DNA from: Acetobacter farinalis
Lineage (GTDB): Bacteria; Pseudomonadota; Alphaproteobacteria; Acetobacterales; Acetobacteraceae
Direction: 5' to 3'
Assembly: GCF_011516935.1 (NCBI RefSeq)
Contig: NZ_WOTF01000001.1
Location: forward strand, 62,001-126,000
DNA length: 64,000 nt
The notes beneath the pieces are model-generated. The model was not told where the DNA came from, did not search any database, and was given only the letters and a program-made list of their open reading frames with translations. Shown in pieces: positions 27,241-35,920 of this stretch. The number at the start of each line of letters is the position of its first letter. Within the stretch, counting starts at the first letter, position 1. The translations under genes were made by a program, and so were the position numbers.

Positions 27241-28248
27241 TTATCCCACACCGGCCCGCAGCAGGTCATGCACATGCACAACCCCCACGGGGCGACGGTC
27301 CGCATCCAGCACAAACAGGGAGGTGATGGGGCGTTTGCGTTCGTTCATCATGCGCAGGGCATCGGAAGCAAAGATATCCGGCCCTATGGTAAGAGGGTGA
27401 CGGTTCATGGCATCCCCTGCCAGCGTGGTCGTCAGATCAAGGTCCAGCGCACGGCGCAGGTCACCATCCGTGATCAGCCCCGCCAGCGCGCCATTATCAT
27501 CCAGAATGCCAATGCAGCCTAGAGCCTGCCGTGTCATTTCCATAATGACATCCCGCATGGACGTATCTTCCCGGCCCAGAGGCATGGCCTCTCCCGTGCG
27601 CATCAGTTCCCGCACGGTGCGCAGGCGGCTGCCCAGACGGCCGCCGGGGTGAAAATTGCCAAAGTCACTGGCGGTAAAGCCGCGCTGGCGCAGCAGCACC
27701 ACGGCCAGCGCATCCCCAAAGGCAAGCTGCATCAGGGTGCTGGTGGTGGGGGCCAGACCCATGGGGCAGGCTTCCGGCATGGACGGCAGGGTCAGTGCGA
27801 CATCCGCCGCCGTGGCCAGCGTGGAGTGCGCCCGGCTGGTAACGGCCAGCAGCGGCAGCCCGGCCTTGCGGGCGTGGGCGGCGATATCGCCCAGTTCCGT
27901 GGTCTCGCCCGAATTGGAGAACGCCAGAACGGCATCCCCCGGCTGCACCATGCCCAGATCCCCATGTGAGGCTTCGGCGGGGTGCACAAACAGCGCCGGG
28001 GTGCCGGTGGAGGAAAGGGTGGCCTGAATTTTCCGGGCCACATGGCCGGACTTGCCAATGCCGGTCACCACCACCCGGCCGGGAATCCGCAGCAGAATAT
28101 CCACCGCCCGTGCAAAGGCTCCCCCCAGTTCGCCGGGGTCCTTCAGCGCGCTGGTCAGTGCATCCAGCCCGGCGCGCTCGGTCTGGATAACGGCGGCGGC
28201 CTCGGTGGCGAGGGCGGCTTCAGGGTCCATAACGGAGGTGTCTGTCAT
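27241..28248 (-). CDS. kdsD: Arabinose-5-phosphate isomerase (KdsD/KpsF)
   Basis: KdsD makes D-arabinose 5-phosphate, the precursor of Kdo. The 335-residue product has an SIS domain (about 45-175, VTGIGKSGHVARKIQATL, then SNSGETTEL) and two CBS domains (about 215-335). It is the first gene of the kdsD-lptC-lptA-lptB unit, linking Kdo supply with LPS export. Confidence 0.95.
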   Translation of the reverse strand: MTDTSVMDPEAALATEAAAVIQTERAGLDALTSALKDPGELGGAFARAVDILLRIPGRVVVTGIGKSGHVARKIQATLSSTGTPALFVHPAEASHGDLGMVQPGDAVLAFSNSGETTELGDIAAHARKAGLPLLAVTSRAHSTLATAADVALTLPSMPEACPMGLAPTTSTLMQLAFGDALAVVLLRQRGFTASDFGNFHPGGRLGSRLRTVRELMRTGEAMPLGREDTSMRDVIMEMTRQALGCIGILDDNGALAGLITDGDLRRALDLDLTTTLAGDAMNRHPLTIGPDIFASDALRMMNERKRPITSLFVLDADRRPVGVVHVHDLLRAGVG

Positions 28249-28274
28249 ACGGTGCGGGTTCCGGTCAGGCGGGT

Positions 28275-28934
28275 TCAGGCACGGTGAGAGAAGATATCCG
28301 GGTCTTCATAACCCAGAAGGTCGAGCCGGGCGCGGGCGGGCATGAAATCAAAGCACGCCTGCGCCAGTTCCCTGCGGCCTTCCCGCACGAGCAGGGCCTC
28401 CATTTTTTCCCACAGGGCGTGCAGGTACAGCACATCGGACGCGGCATAGGCGAGCTGCTCGGGCTTGAGGTCCAGCGCGCCCCAGTCTGATGTCTGCTGC
28501 TGTTTACTCAGCTCAACACCCAGCATGTCCCGGCACAGGGCGGCCAGACCGTGGCGGTCTGTAAAGGTGCGGACAAGCCGGGCCGCAATCTTAGTGCAGA
28601 CAATCGGGCTTACGGTGATCCCCAGCGCGTGCTGGAGAATGGCGACATCAAACCGGGCGAAATGCATGATTTTCAGCACGGAGGGGTCTGCCATCAGGCG
28701 CTTGAGGTTCGGGCAATCATACCCTTTGCCGCCGAGGGCTTCGGGGATGATCTGCACCAGATGCGCCGTGCCGTCTCCCGCGGAAATCTGCACCAGGCAG
28801 AGCCGGTCCCGATGGGGGTTGAGGCCCATGGTTTCCGTATCCACAGCAATGGAGCCCGTAAAGCTCAACCCGTCGGGCAGGTCATTACGGTGTAGAGTGA
28901 TGCTTCCCTCGGAAGAGGTCCGGGATGCGTTCAT
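28275..28934 (-). CDS. rnd: Ribonuclease D-like 3'-5' exonuclease
   Basis: The 219-residue product is a DEDDy exonuclease domain: Asp and Glu in VDTETMG, Asp in HFARFDV, and Tyr-Asp in YAASDVLYL. The C-terminal HRDC domain of full-length RNase D is missing, as in the short family found in alphaproteobacteria. A role in tRNA or structured-RNA 3'-end trimming is expected. It lies upstream of kdsD and is probably in the same transcript. Confidence 0.9.
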   Translation of the reverse strand: MNASRTSSEGSITLHRNDLPDGLSFTGSIAVDTETMGLNPHRDRLCLVQISAGDGTAHLVQIIPEALGGKGYDCPNLKRLMADPSVLKIMHFARFDVAILQHALGITVSPIVCTKIAARLVRTFTDRHGLAALCRDMLGVELSKQQQTSDWGALDLKPEQLAYAASDVLYLHALWEKMEALLVREGRRELAQACFDFMPARARLDLLGYEDPDIFSHRA

Positions 28935-29136
28935 GACCCGCTCCTGCCTTGTTGTTGATCAGGCTCAGACGGATACAGCCGGGATGGCGGAATGTCCATT
29001 CCGGACGCCATGCCTGAGCTTTCAGGCGATTTGATGGTGTGGGGTGTGAGGCGTTTGGGTCGCAGGGGGCAACGGACAGGTCGCAAGGAGCGGGAGCGGC
29101 GGCAGGGGAAGGCAGGAGCAGGGAGCAGCAGGGCGG

Positions 29137-29757
29137 TCAAGGGGTGGAGAGCGTGCCGTTTCGGGATTCCTGCAGGGCAAGCTGTGTCAGCCGGGCCTCG
29201 TTTTTTTTCAGGAAGGCGCCAAAGATGAGCATCCCGCCAATGGCCGCAATGCCGATTACAAGGCCAATCGGGCCGGAGACTTCTGAAATCTTTCGCCCCA
29301 GCGCATAGGTGCCCAGTGCATAGCCGCCCGCCCAGCAGATGCCGCCCAGCGCGTTGAACAGCATGAAGTGCTGCCAGCGCATGCGGCAGGCCCCCGCCAG
29401 CACGGCCACAAACACACGCACCACGGAAATAAAGCGCCCGCAGAACACAATGGCGCGGCCATGGTGATGAAACAGGTACTGCCCCAGAATGAGTCTCTCG
29501 GAAGTCAGACCAAGGCGCGGGCCATGTTTTTCCAATAGTGGCAGCCCCACCTTGCGGCCAATGAGATAGCCGATGTTGTCCCCGATAATGGCTCCGGCCA
29601 CAGCGGCGGTGGCGACCCCTCCAATCGCGAGATGGTGGGTTTTCAGGCAGTAGAGCGAGGCGGTGATGATGCAGGCTTCAGCCGGGACCGGCACCCCCAT
29701 GCTTTCCATCATGACAATCAGGGTCACAATGCTATACCCGTAGTGCTGGAGAAGCAT
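29137..29757 (-). CDS. DedA/VTT-family membrane protein
   Basis: The 206-residue product has the DedA features ESMGVPVPAEACIITA near the N-terminus, GDNIGYLIGRKVG, FFGRF-like IVFCGRFISVVRV and about five hydrophobic segments. Members are linked to flippase or proton-dependent membrane homeostasis. The ATG at 29757 is used. A better-spaced AAGGAG lies 26 bases upstream, which would point to a CTG start about 18 bases before the ATG, so the N-terminus is not certain. Confidence 0.88.
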   Translation of the reverse strand: MLLQHYGYSIVTLIVMMESMGVPVPAEACIITASLYCLKTHHLAIGGVATAAVAGAIIGDNIGYLIGRKVGLPLLEKHGPRLGLTSERLILGQYLFHHHGRAIVFCGRFISVVRVFVAVLAGACRMRWQHFMLFNALGGICWAGGYALGTYALGRKISEVSGPIGLVIGIAAIGGMLIFGAFLKKNEARLTQLALQESRNGTLSTP

Positions 29758-29955
29758 GTCCAGATGGTGAAGCAGGGTCAGATCTCCTTGTGCCGGGGTG
29801 TTACTCCCCCCCCTTGCAGGGCCGGACGTCGGGCGGCCAGCGCCTGCTGCCGGTATCGGCAGAGGCTGTGTCTGCAGGGTTGGTTTCTGCAAGGCGGGGC
29901 AGAGCATGCCGCACTCAGCCGCAGGGCAAAAGGGCGGTTGTGGCATAGCAGGCCT

Positions 29956-30462
29956 TCAGAGACTCCGCCCGCCCGGGGGCGCGGCCAGTCGGGCCGCGAG
30001 AACACTGCCCGCGGACAGTTTTTTGCCGCGCACAACCGCCGTATCCAGTGCGGAGAGAAAGGCCGAGCGGTCTTTTTTTGTAAAGCTGCGCCCGCCACCC
30101 GTCATGGTGCCGGTGGAGCGGAGGTCTTCCATCAGGTTCCGCATGGCCAGCGCCATGCCGATGGCGTTTTCATCCAGAATGCGGCCGGTGGGGGTGAGCA
30201 CACACGCTCCCTTCGCCACACAGCGGGCGGCCAGCGGAATATCTGAAGAAATCACGACATCATGCGCTTTGACATGCTCGGCAATCCAGTTATCCGCCTC
30301 ATCCATGCCTTCCGTCACCACCACCCGCTCAATCTGCGGGGAGGCCGGGGCGGCCAGCAGGCGGTTGGACACAACCAGAGTTTTCAGCCCGTGGCGTTCG
30401 GCCACCAGATAGGTTTCATCCCGCACCGGGCAGGCATCGGCGTCTATGAAAATGCGTATCAT
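29956..30462 (-). CDS. UPF0178 (YaiI/YqxD) family protein
   Basis: The 168-residue product starts MIRIFIDADACPVRDE, the family hallmark, with a Rossmann-like core and a C-terminal STGTMTGGG motif. Family members are annotated as PIN-like proteins of unknown function. The ATG at 30462 places the conserved motif at the very start. An in-frame Met 144 bases upstream would add a non-conserved extension. Confidence 0.88.
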   Translation of the reverse strand: MIRIFIDADACPVRDETYLVAERHGLKTLVVSNRLLAAPASPQIERVVVTEGMDEADNWIAEHVKAHDVVISSDIPLAARCVAKGACVLTPTGRILDENAIGMALAMRNLMEDLRSTGTMTGGGRSFTKKDRSAFLSALDTAVVRGKKLSAGSVLAARLAAPPGGRSL

Positions 30463-30614
30463 GCCCTGAGTCCTAGGCCCTCCCGCCTGCTGTTTGCAAG
30501 GTGGCGGGGCATGGGCAGGGTGCGGCCTGCCACGGAACCTGCCGCAAGGGGGATAGCCCGCCAGTGCGAACATGCGGTAGGGAGAGGGCTGAACACGACA
30601 GCTCAAGGTTTTTC

Positions 30615-31451
30615 ATGCGCACTCCCCGTTCTGGCCGTCCGTCCCGCCGCCCGCGTGGTGGCTCTCCCGCAGGGCGGGAGGGGGCTGCTCCTGCTGGCTC
30701 CTGCTGGCTGTTTGGCACACATGCCGTGGCGGCCGCACTGGCCAACCCGCAGCGGGTGTTTCAGCGCCTGCTGGTGACAGAGGCCGAGCATCCCGCCCTG
30801 CTGGCCGCGCGGGAGGCCGGGGCTGTTCTGCGCATTGAGCCTGAACTGGTGCAGCGCGCCCAGCTTGATGACATGCTGGGGGAAGAGGCCGTGCATCAGG
30901 GTGTGGCCGCGCTGGTCAAGGCCCTGCCGAACCTGACGCTGGAAGAAGCGCTGGAGCGCCCCGGCCCGGTGCTGGTGCTGGATCAGGTGACAGACCCGCG
31001 CAATGTGGGTGCCATCCTGCGGTCTGCCGCGGCGTTTGGCGCAGCCTGCATTGTGGTGCAGGATCGCAATGCGCCGGAAGAAACCGCCGTGCTGGCCAAG
31101 GCGGCCTCCGGCGCGCTGGAAACCGTGCCGATGGTGCGGGAAGTCAACCTCTCCCGTGCGATTGAGGCGCTGCAGAAAGGTGGGTGCTGGACTGTCGGGC
31201 TGGATGCGGGCGGTGGCCTGCTTGATGGTCCGGCCTTCAAGGGCCGCCGGGTGGCGCTGGTGCTGGGGGCGGAAGGCAAGGGCCTGCGCCGCCTGACACG
31301 GGAGAGCTGTGATGAGATTGCCGGGCTTTACATGCCCGGCGAGATGGAAAGCCTGAACGTATCTGTGGCCGCAGCCGTGGGGCTTTATGAGCTGGCGCGG
31401 GAGCGCATGCCCAGCACATACCAGCCCGCAGCCATGAAGAAGCCCACGTAA
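30615..31451 (+). CDS. rlmB: 23S rRNA (guanosine-2'-O-)-methyltransferase RlmB
   Basis: RlmB methylates G2251 in the peptidyl-transferase region of 23S rRNA. The 278-residue SpoU/TrmH protein has the three SPOUT motifs: DPRNVGAILRSAAAFG, LVLGAEGKGLRRL and SLNVSVAAAVGLYE. The basic, Arg/Gly-rich N-terminus (about 25 residues) is extra. Its last 67 bases overlap the end of the converging NCS1 gene. Confidence 0.94.
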   Translation: MRTPRSGRPSRRPRGGSPAGREGAAPAGSCWLFGTHAVAAALANPQRVFQRLLVTEAEHPALLAAREAGAVLRIEPELVQRAQLDDMLGEEAVHQGVAALVKALPNLTLEEALERPGPVLVLDQVTDPRNVGAILRSAAAFGAACIVVQDRNAPEETAVLAKAASGALETVPMVREVNLSRAIEALQKGGCWTVGLDAGGGLLDGPAFKGRRVALVLGAEGKGLRRLTRESCDEIAGLYMPGEMESLNVSVAAAVGLYELARERMPSTYQPAAMKKPT

Positions 31452-32854
31452 TAGCCAATATCGGCCCCGCCCAGCCAGCGCGCTATGGGGCCGGTATAGA
31501 GCTCACTGCTGGAAAACAGCAGGATGGTGAGCACGGATGTAATGGCGAAAATGCTCGCCCCATACGTCCAGCCCGGCGGGACCGGGCGCGGCTGGCGGGT
31601 GCCGCAATACCAGTCAGCCAGCACAATGCCGATCCACGGCGCAATCCAGTACATCGTGACCAGCAGATAGTCCGTATACAGCGCGGTGTAGCGCCCGGCT
31701 CCGGCCACGGCTAGCCCGTAGCCCAGCAGGGCGGTCAGGATGGCGGCTGTCACACGCGGGACATGCAGCCCGGCGGAAATCAGGCTGTAGCTTGCCGTGT
31801 TGTCATTGAACGAATTGCCCGTGATGGAAGAAAGCGCGATGGCCGCCAGAGCAACGGCCCCCAGTGGCCCCATGGCCTGCTGGAGGGAGGCAATCACCGC
31901 CGTGGGGGAGGGGTTGGCCACGCTGCCCGCGCAGAGAAGCCCCAGAATCTGAAACGGGATGGCAGAGCCCAGCAGCCCGGCCAGCGCCAGCAGCACCACG
32001 CGCTTCGGGCTGGTGCTGGCAGGCAGATAACGCGTGTAATCCGAGGAATAGGAGGCCCAGGAGAGATTGAAGCTGACCAGAATGCCCGTGGCCAGCAGGA
32101 AGGTGGAAAGGCTCACCGGGTGATGCGCCGCCACGGGGGCCGCCCCCCGCACGGCAAAAACCACGCCCATCAGGATGAAGGTGGCCAGCAGCAGGGCGCC
32201 GAGGTATTTTTGCAGCGCCTGCACCACATGATGCCCGTAAATGGAGGCCACCATCTGCGCGGAGGCCAGCACGGCCAGTGCCAGCCAGAAGGGCAGGGCA
32301 ACGTGCGCCAGCATCAGCAGGGCTATCAGGGCGGTGGCGGCGGGCACGTTGTTCACGGCATCCCACCCCACGCAGTAAATCCAGTTGAGAAAGGCCGGAG
32401 GGCGCACGCCCAGCCGCCCCAGTGCCCGGCGGGAGGCTTCCATCTGCGTCAGCCCCGTGGCCGGACCGATGGAGGCCGCCAGCGCAACCGGCAGCGCGCC
32501 GAGAAAATTGCCCAGCAGAACCGCCAGAAGGCCGGTTTTGAAATCCAGTCCCAGACTGACAAGCAGTGCCCCCGTCACCCAGCCGCCCGGCCCCAGATTG
32601 GGGGAGAAATGGCTCCAGAACACCTTGTCCAGCGCCATGGTTTTCTGCGCCGCAGGAACAGGCTCCCGCACGGAGGCTGCGGACAGATCTTCCATCAGCC
32701 TTCCCGGTGCGTGCCCTTCCTGCATGCCCTCTACCGGGCGTGCGCCGGGAGGGAGAGAGGGAGCCGCCGTGTCCTGCCTCCCTGTGCCGCGCGGGGTGTG
32801 AGGCTGGGGGTGGTCTGTGCCGGGGGGCTGGCCGGAGGAGGTGTTCTGGGTCAT
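31385..32854 (-). CDS. NCS1-family cytosine/purine permease
   Basis: The 489-residue product has a long hydrophilic N-terminal region (about 70 residues) and about twelve hydrophobic segments. NCS1 (CodB-like) features include FWSHFSPNLGPGGWVTGAL and the later SSDYTRYLP and WIAPWIGIVLADWY. Cytosine, purines or related bases are possible substrates. The C-terminus overlaps rlmB on the other strand by 67 bases. Confidence 0.88.
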   Translation of the reverse strand: MTQNTSSGQPPGTDHPQPHTPRGTGRQDTAAPSLPPGARPVEGMQEGHAPGRLMEDLSAASVREPVPAAQKTMALDKVFWSHFSPNLGPGGWVTGALLVSLGLDFKTGLLAVLLGNFLGALPVALAASIGPATGLTQMEASRRALGRLGVRPPAFLNWIYCVGWDAVNNVPAATALIALLMLAHVALPFWLALAVLASAQMVASIYGHHVVQALQKYLGALLLATFILMGVVFAVRGAAPVAAHHPVSLSTFLLATGILVSFNLSWASYSSDYTRYLPASTSPKRVVLLALAGLLGSAIPFQILGLLCAGSVANPSPTAVIASLQQAMGPLGAVALAAIALSSITGNSFNDNTASYSLISAGLHVPRVTAAILTALLGYGLAVAGAGRYTALYTDYLLVTMYWIAPWIGIVLADWYCGTRQPRPVPPGWTYGASIFAITSVLTILLFSSSELYTGPIARWLGGADIGYYVGFFMAAGWYVLGMRSRASS

Positions 32855-32892
32855 GCCGGGCGGTGTGTCCTGAAAGGCAGGGCGCGGGCGGT

Positions 32893-33711
32893 TCAGGACA
32901 AATCCGGTTCCGGCATGCTGCCCGCGGCCCCTGTGGGCTGGTTGGTATAATAGGCTTCTGCCAGACGGATGGGCAGCAGGTCCATAAAGCGGGAGCCGGC
33001 CACCAGCCAGTGCGGGAATACAATGCGCCGTTCATTGCGCCGCAGTCCACGCAGAATACGGCGGCTGGCGTTATCCACATCCATAAGTCCGGGCATGGGG
33101 AAGCGGTTGCGCGCCACCATGGGTGTATTGAGAAAGCCACACACCACGGAACTGAGCAGAATACCGGCCTGTTTCATGTTGCCGCCGGTGGCGACCATAA
33201 ACCGGTCCACCGCCGCCTTGGCCGCGCTGTAGGCGGGCGTGCCGGGGTAGGACACCACTCCCGCCACGGAGGAAATGGCGCAGATACGCCCGCGCAGGCC
33301 ATCCTGCGCGCGGGGCTGGGTGAGCATCAGCCTGAGTGCGGGCAGCACGGTGTTCAGCACGCCCTCCACATTGGTGGCAAACATCTGGCGGACCTGTGCG
33401 TCCGGCTCATAGGGGGCCATATCCGGCGCAGGGGGGCGGCGCGTGCCGCCGGTAATGCCTGCGCAGGCCAGAACCATGTCCAGCCCGCCGGTGCCCTGCA
33501 CCCATTCTTCCATGGCGGAGCGGTGCGTGACATCACACAGCCGGATTTCCGCCGCCGCACCGCGGGAGATGCACTGGCGGGCGGTTTCTGTCAGGCGTTC
33601 CGCATTGCGGCCCCCCAGAAAGAGCCTGCGCCCGGGGCGGGCCAGTGTCAGCGCCAGTGAATGTCCCAGCCCGGAAGACGCACCGGTAATCAGAATGCTA
33701 TCGTGTTTCAT
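32893..33711 (-). CDS. Short-chain dehydrogenase/reductase
   Basis: The 272-residue product has the NAD(P)-binding motif TGASSGLG near the N-terminus, a NAG-like ACAGI stretch, Ser in ISSVAG, and the catalytic YSAAK near residue 165. Substrate cannot be told from sequence. It is divergent from gmk and reads toward the permease gene, with 38 bases between, so both may share a transcript. Confidence 0.88.
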   Translation of the reverse strand: MKHDSILITGASSGLGHSLALTLARPGRRLFLGGRNAERLTETARQCISRGAAAEIRLCDVTHRSAMEEWVQGTGGLDMVLACAGITGGTRRPPAPDMAPYEPDAQVRQMFATNVEGVLNTVLPALRLMLTQPRAQDGLRGRICAISSVAGVVSYPGTPAYSAAKAAVDRFMVATGGNMKQAGILLSSVVCGFLNTPMVARNRFPMPGLMDVDNASRRILRGLRRNERRIVFPHWLVAGSRFMDLLPIRLAEAYYTNQPTGAAGSMPEPDLS

Positions 33712-33830
33712 ATCGCCCTCTTGATCCGAGACTGTTAGAACATTCCTCCATTATGGCACCCCGGCGGCACTTGTGGCAGAGACGCCGGATAAAGTGGTGT
33801 ATTGCGAATACGGAAGAAGGTGGCGGCGGG

Positions 33831-34481
33831 ATGTCCAGCACAGTGTCAGATCAGGAGAAGGCCATCAAACGGCGTGGGATATGTCTTGTGATTTCTGCGC
33901 CGTCGGGGGCCGGGAAATCGACCATTGCCAACGCGCTGCGGGCGGCCGAACCCAGGCTGAGACACTCCGTGTCCGTCACCACGCGGCAGATCCGCCCCGG
34001 TGAAAAGGAAGGCGTTCATTACCACTTCCGCTCCATGGAGCAGTTTGAGGACATGGCCACCAAGGGCGAGCTTCTGGAATGGGCCATTGTGTTCGGCCGG
34101 GGCTACGGCACGCCCCGCGGCCCGGTGGAAGAGGCGCTGAGTGCCGGATACGATATGGTGTTTGATATCGACTGGCAGGGCCACCTGCAGATTCGCAAGG
34201 CGCTGCCGGGGGATGTGATCAGCCTGTTCGTGCTGCCGCCCTCGCTGGAAGAGCTGGAGCGCCGCCTGCACGCCCGCGCGTCCGACCATCCGGATGAAAT
34301 CGCCCGCCGCATGGCTGCTGCGCGGGATGAAATTTCCCATTGGCGCGAGTTCGATCATGTGGTGGTGAATACAGACTTGGACCGCGCGATTTTTGAAGCC
34401 CGCGCGGTGCTGACAGCCGGACGCCTGCTCACCAGACGGCAGACCGGACTGGCCGATTTCGTGAAGACATTCGGAGCCTGA
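33831..34481 (+). CDS. gmk: Guanylate kinase
   Basis: Gmk phosphorylates GMP to GDP. The 216-residue product has Walker A SAPSGAGKST, the GMP-binding TTRQIRPGEKEGVHYHF, and the DIDWQGHLQIRK lid. The ATG at 33831 leaves a 14-residue N-terminus before the fold. It is five bases before hldE, so nucleotide supply and LPS heptose synthesis are co-transcribed here. Confidence 0.96.
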   Translation: MSSTVSDQEKAIKRRGICLVISAPSGAGKSTIANALRAAEPRLRHSVSVTTRQIRPGEKEGVHYHFRSMEQFEDMATKGELLEWAIVFGRGYGTPRGPVEEALSAGYDMVFDIDWQGHLQIRKALPGDVISLFVLPPSLEELERRLHARASDHPDEIARRMAAARDEISHWREFDHVVVNTDLDRAIFEARAVLTAGRLLTRRQTGLADFVKTFGA

Positions 34482-34486
34482 AGGCT

Positions 34487-35920
34487 ATGGATTTTTCGTC
34501 AGTCGCGGTTCTCTGTCTGGGGGATGTGATGCTGGACCGGTTCCTGTACGGAACCATGGAACGGATATCGCCCGAGGCGCCTGTGCCCGTTCTGCTGCTG
34601 GACTCCCGGCGGGAAATGCCCGGCGGGGCGGGGAACGTGGCCAATAACGTTATTTCTCTGGGTGGCTGCGCCGTTCTGGTGGGGCTGGTCGGGCAGGATG
34701 AAGCAGGCGGCTTGCTGCGCGCGGCCCTGAAGCAGCGCCCCGGCGTGGTGGATGCCACCGTGGCGTCCCCCACGCGCCCCACCATCTGCAAGACGCGGTT
34801 TATTGCCGTGCAGCAGCAGGTGGTTCGTGCGGATGAGGAAAGCCGCGAACCGCTCCAGCCTGAGGAAGCCGAGGCTCTGTGCCGCGCTGTCGATGCGCGG
34901 ATTGATGGCGTGCAGGCTGTTGTGGTGTCCGATTACGGGAAAGGTGTGTGCAGCCCCGCCGTGCTGACGCATGTGTTCAGCGTGGCCCGCGCACGCGGTA
35001 TTCCCGTGTTTGTTGACCCGAAAACAGCCGACTATACCCAGTATCGCGGGGCGACGTGCATCACCCCGAACGCGAAGGAACTGGCGCTGGCGTCCGGTAT
35101 GCCGGTGGGCACGGAAGCCCAGGCGGAACTGGCGGCCCGTTCCGTCATGGCGCAGGCGGATGCCGCAGCCATCCTCGCGACACGCTCTGAAAAAGGCATG
35201 ATGCTGATACGGCGCGATGCCCCGGCGCTTTCCGTGCCGGCCCGGGCGCGGGAAGTGTTCGATGTGTCCGGCGCGGGGGATACGGTGATAGCCACCATGG
35301 CGCTGGCCGTGGGGTCCGGCATGACGTTCGAGCAGGCCATGCGTGTGGCCAACGCCGCCGCTGGCGTGGTGGTGGGCAAGCTGGGTACTGCCACGGCGGA
35401 TATTCAGGAAGTGCTGCACGAGCTGGACGAACAGTCCGGCCCGGATGACGTGCCACACCTGCTACCTCTCTCCGCCGCCTGCGCGCAGGTGCAGCGCTGG
35501 CAGAGCCGGGGGCTGAAGGTGGGCTTCACCAATGGTTGTTTTGATATTCTCCACCCCGGCCATGTCGGCCTGCTGGCGGAGGCCCGCGCAGCGTGTGATC
35601 GTCTGGTGGTCGCGCTCAACACGGATGCCAGCGTCAGTCGGCTGAAAGGCCCCACCCGGCCTGTCAACACACTGGCCTCCCGCGCACGGGTGATGTCCGC
35701 TATCCGGTATGTGGATGCCGTGGTCTCCTTTGACGATGATACGCCGCTGGAAACCATCCGCACCCTGATGCCGGATGTGCTCATCAAGGGGGCGGATTAC
35801 GCGCCGGAGCAGGTTGTGGGGGCTGATATCGTGCTGGAAAAAGGTGGCCGGCTGGTGCTGGCCACTCTGGCGGAAGGCCATTCGACCACCGCGACAATCG
35901 GACGGATTCAGGACGCATGA
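34487..35920 (+). CDS. hldE: Bifunctional heptose 7-phosphate kinase / heptose 1-phosphate adenylyltransferase
   Basis: HldE carries out two steps of ADP-heptose synthesis for the LPS inner core. The 477-residue protein has an N-terminal PfkB-type kinase (about 1-320, with the catalytic DVSGAGDTVIA) and a C-terminal nucleotidyltransferase (about 340-477, GCFDILHPGHVGLL with HxGH). Both domains are intact. The ribokinase start (VLCLGDVMLDRFLYG) is typical. It overlaps the next gene by four bases. Confidence 0.96.
   Translation: MDFSSVAVLCLGDVMLDRFLYGTMERISPEAPVPVLLLDSRREMPGGAGNVANNVISLGGCAVLVGLVGQDEAGGLLRAALKQRPGVVDATVASPTRPTICKTRFIAVQQQVVRADEESREPLQPEEAEALCRAVDARIDGVQAVVVSDYGKGVCSPAVLTHVFSVARARGIPVFVDPKTADYTQYRGATCITPNAKELALASGMPVGTEAQAELAARSVMAQADAAAILATRSEKGMMLIRRDAPALSVPARAREVFDVSGAGDTVIATMALAVGSGMTFEQAMRVANAAAGVVVGKLGTATADIQEVLHELDEQSGPDDVPHLLPLSAACAQVQRWQSRGLKVGFTNGCFDILHPGHVGLLAEARAACDRLVVALNTDASVSRLKGPTRPVNTLASRARVMSAIRYVDAVVSFDDDTPLETIRTLMPDVLIKGADYAPEQVVGADIVLEKGGRLVLATLAEGHSTTATIGRIQDA

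Noticed and set aside
31803-33140. A 445-codon frame on the minus strand in another frame across the permease and SDR genes
   Set aside because: It crosses the boundary of two real genes in a different frame and shows no conserved sequence.
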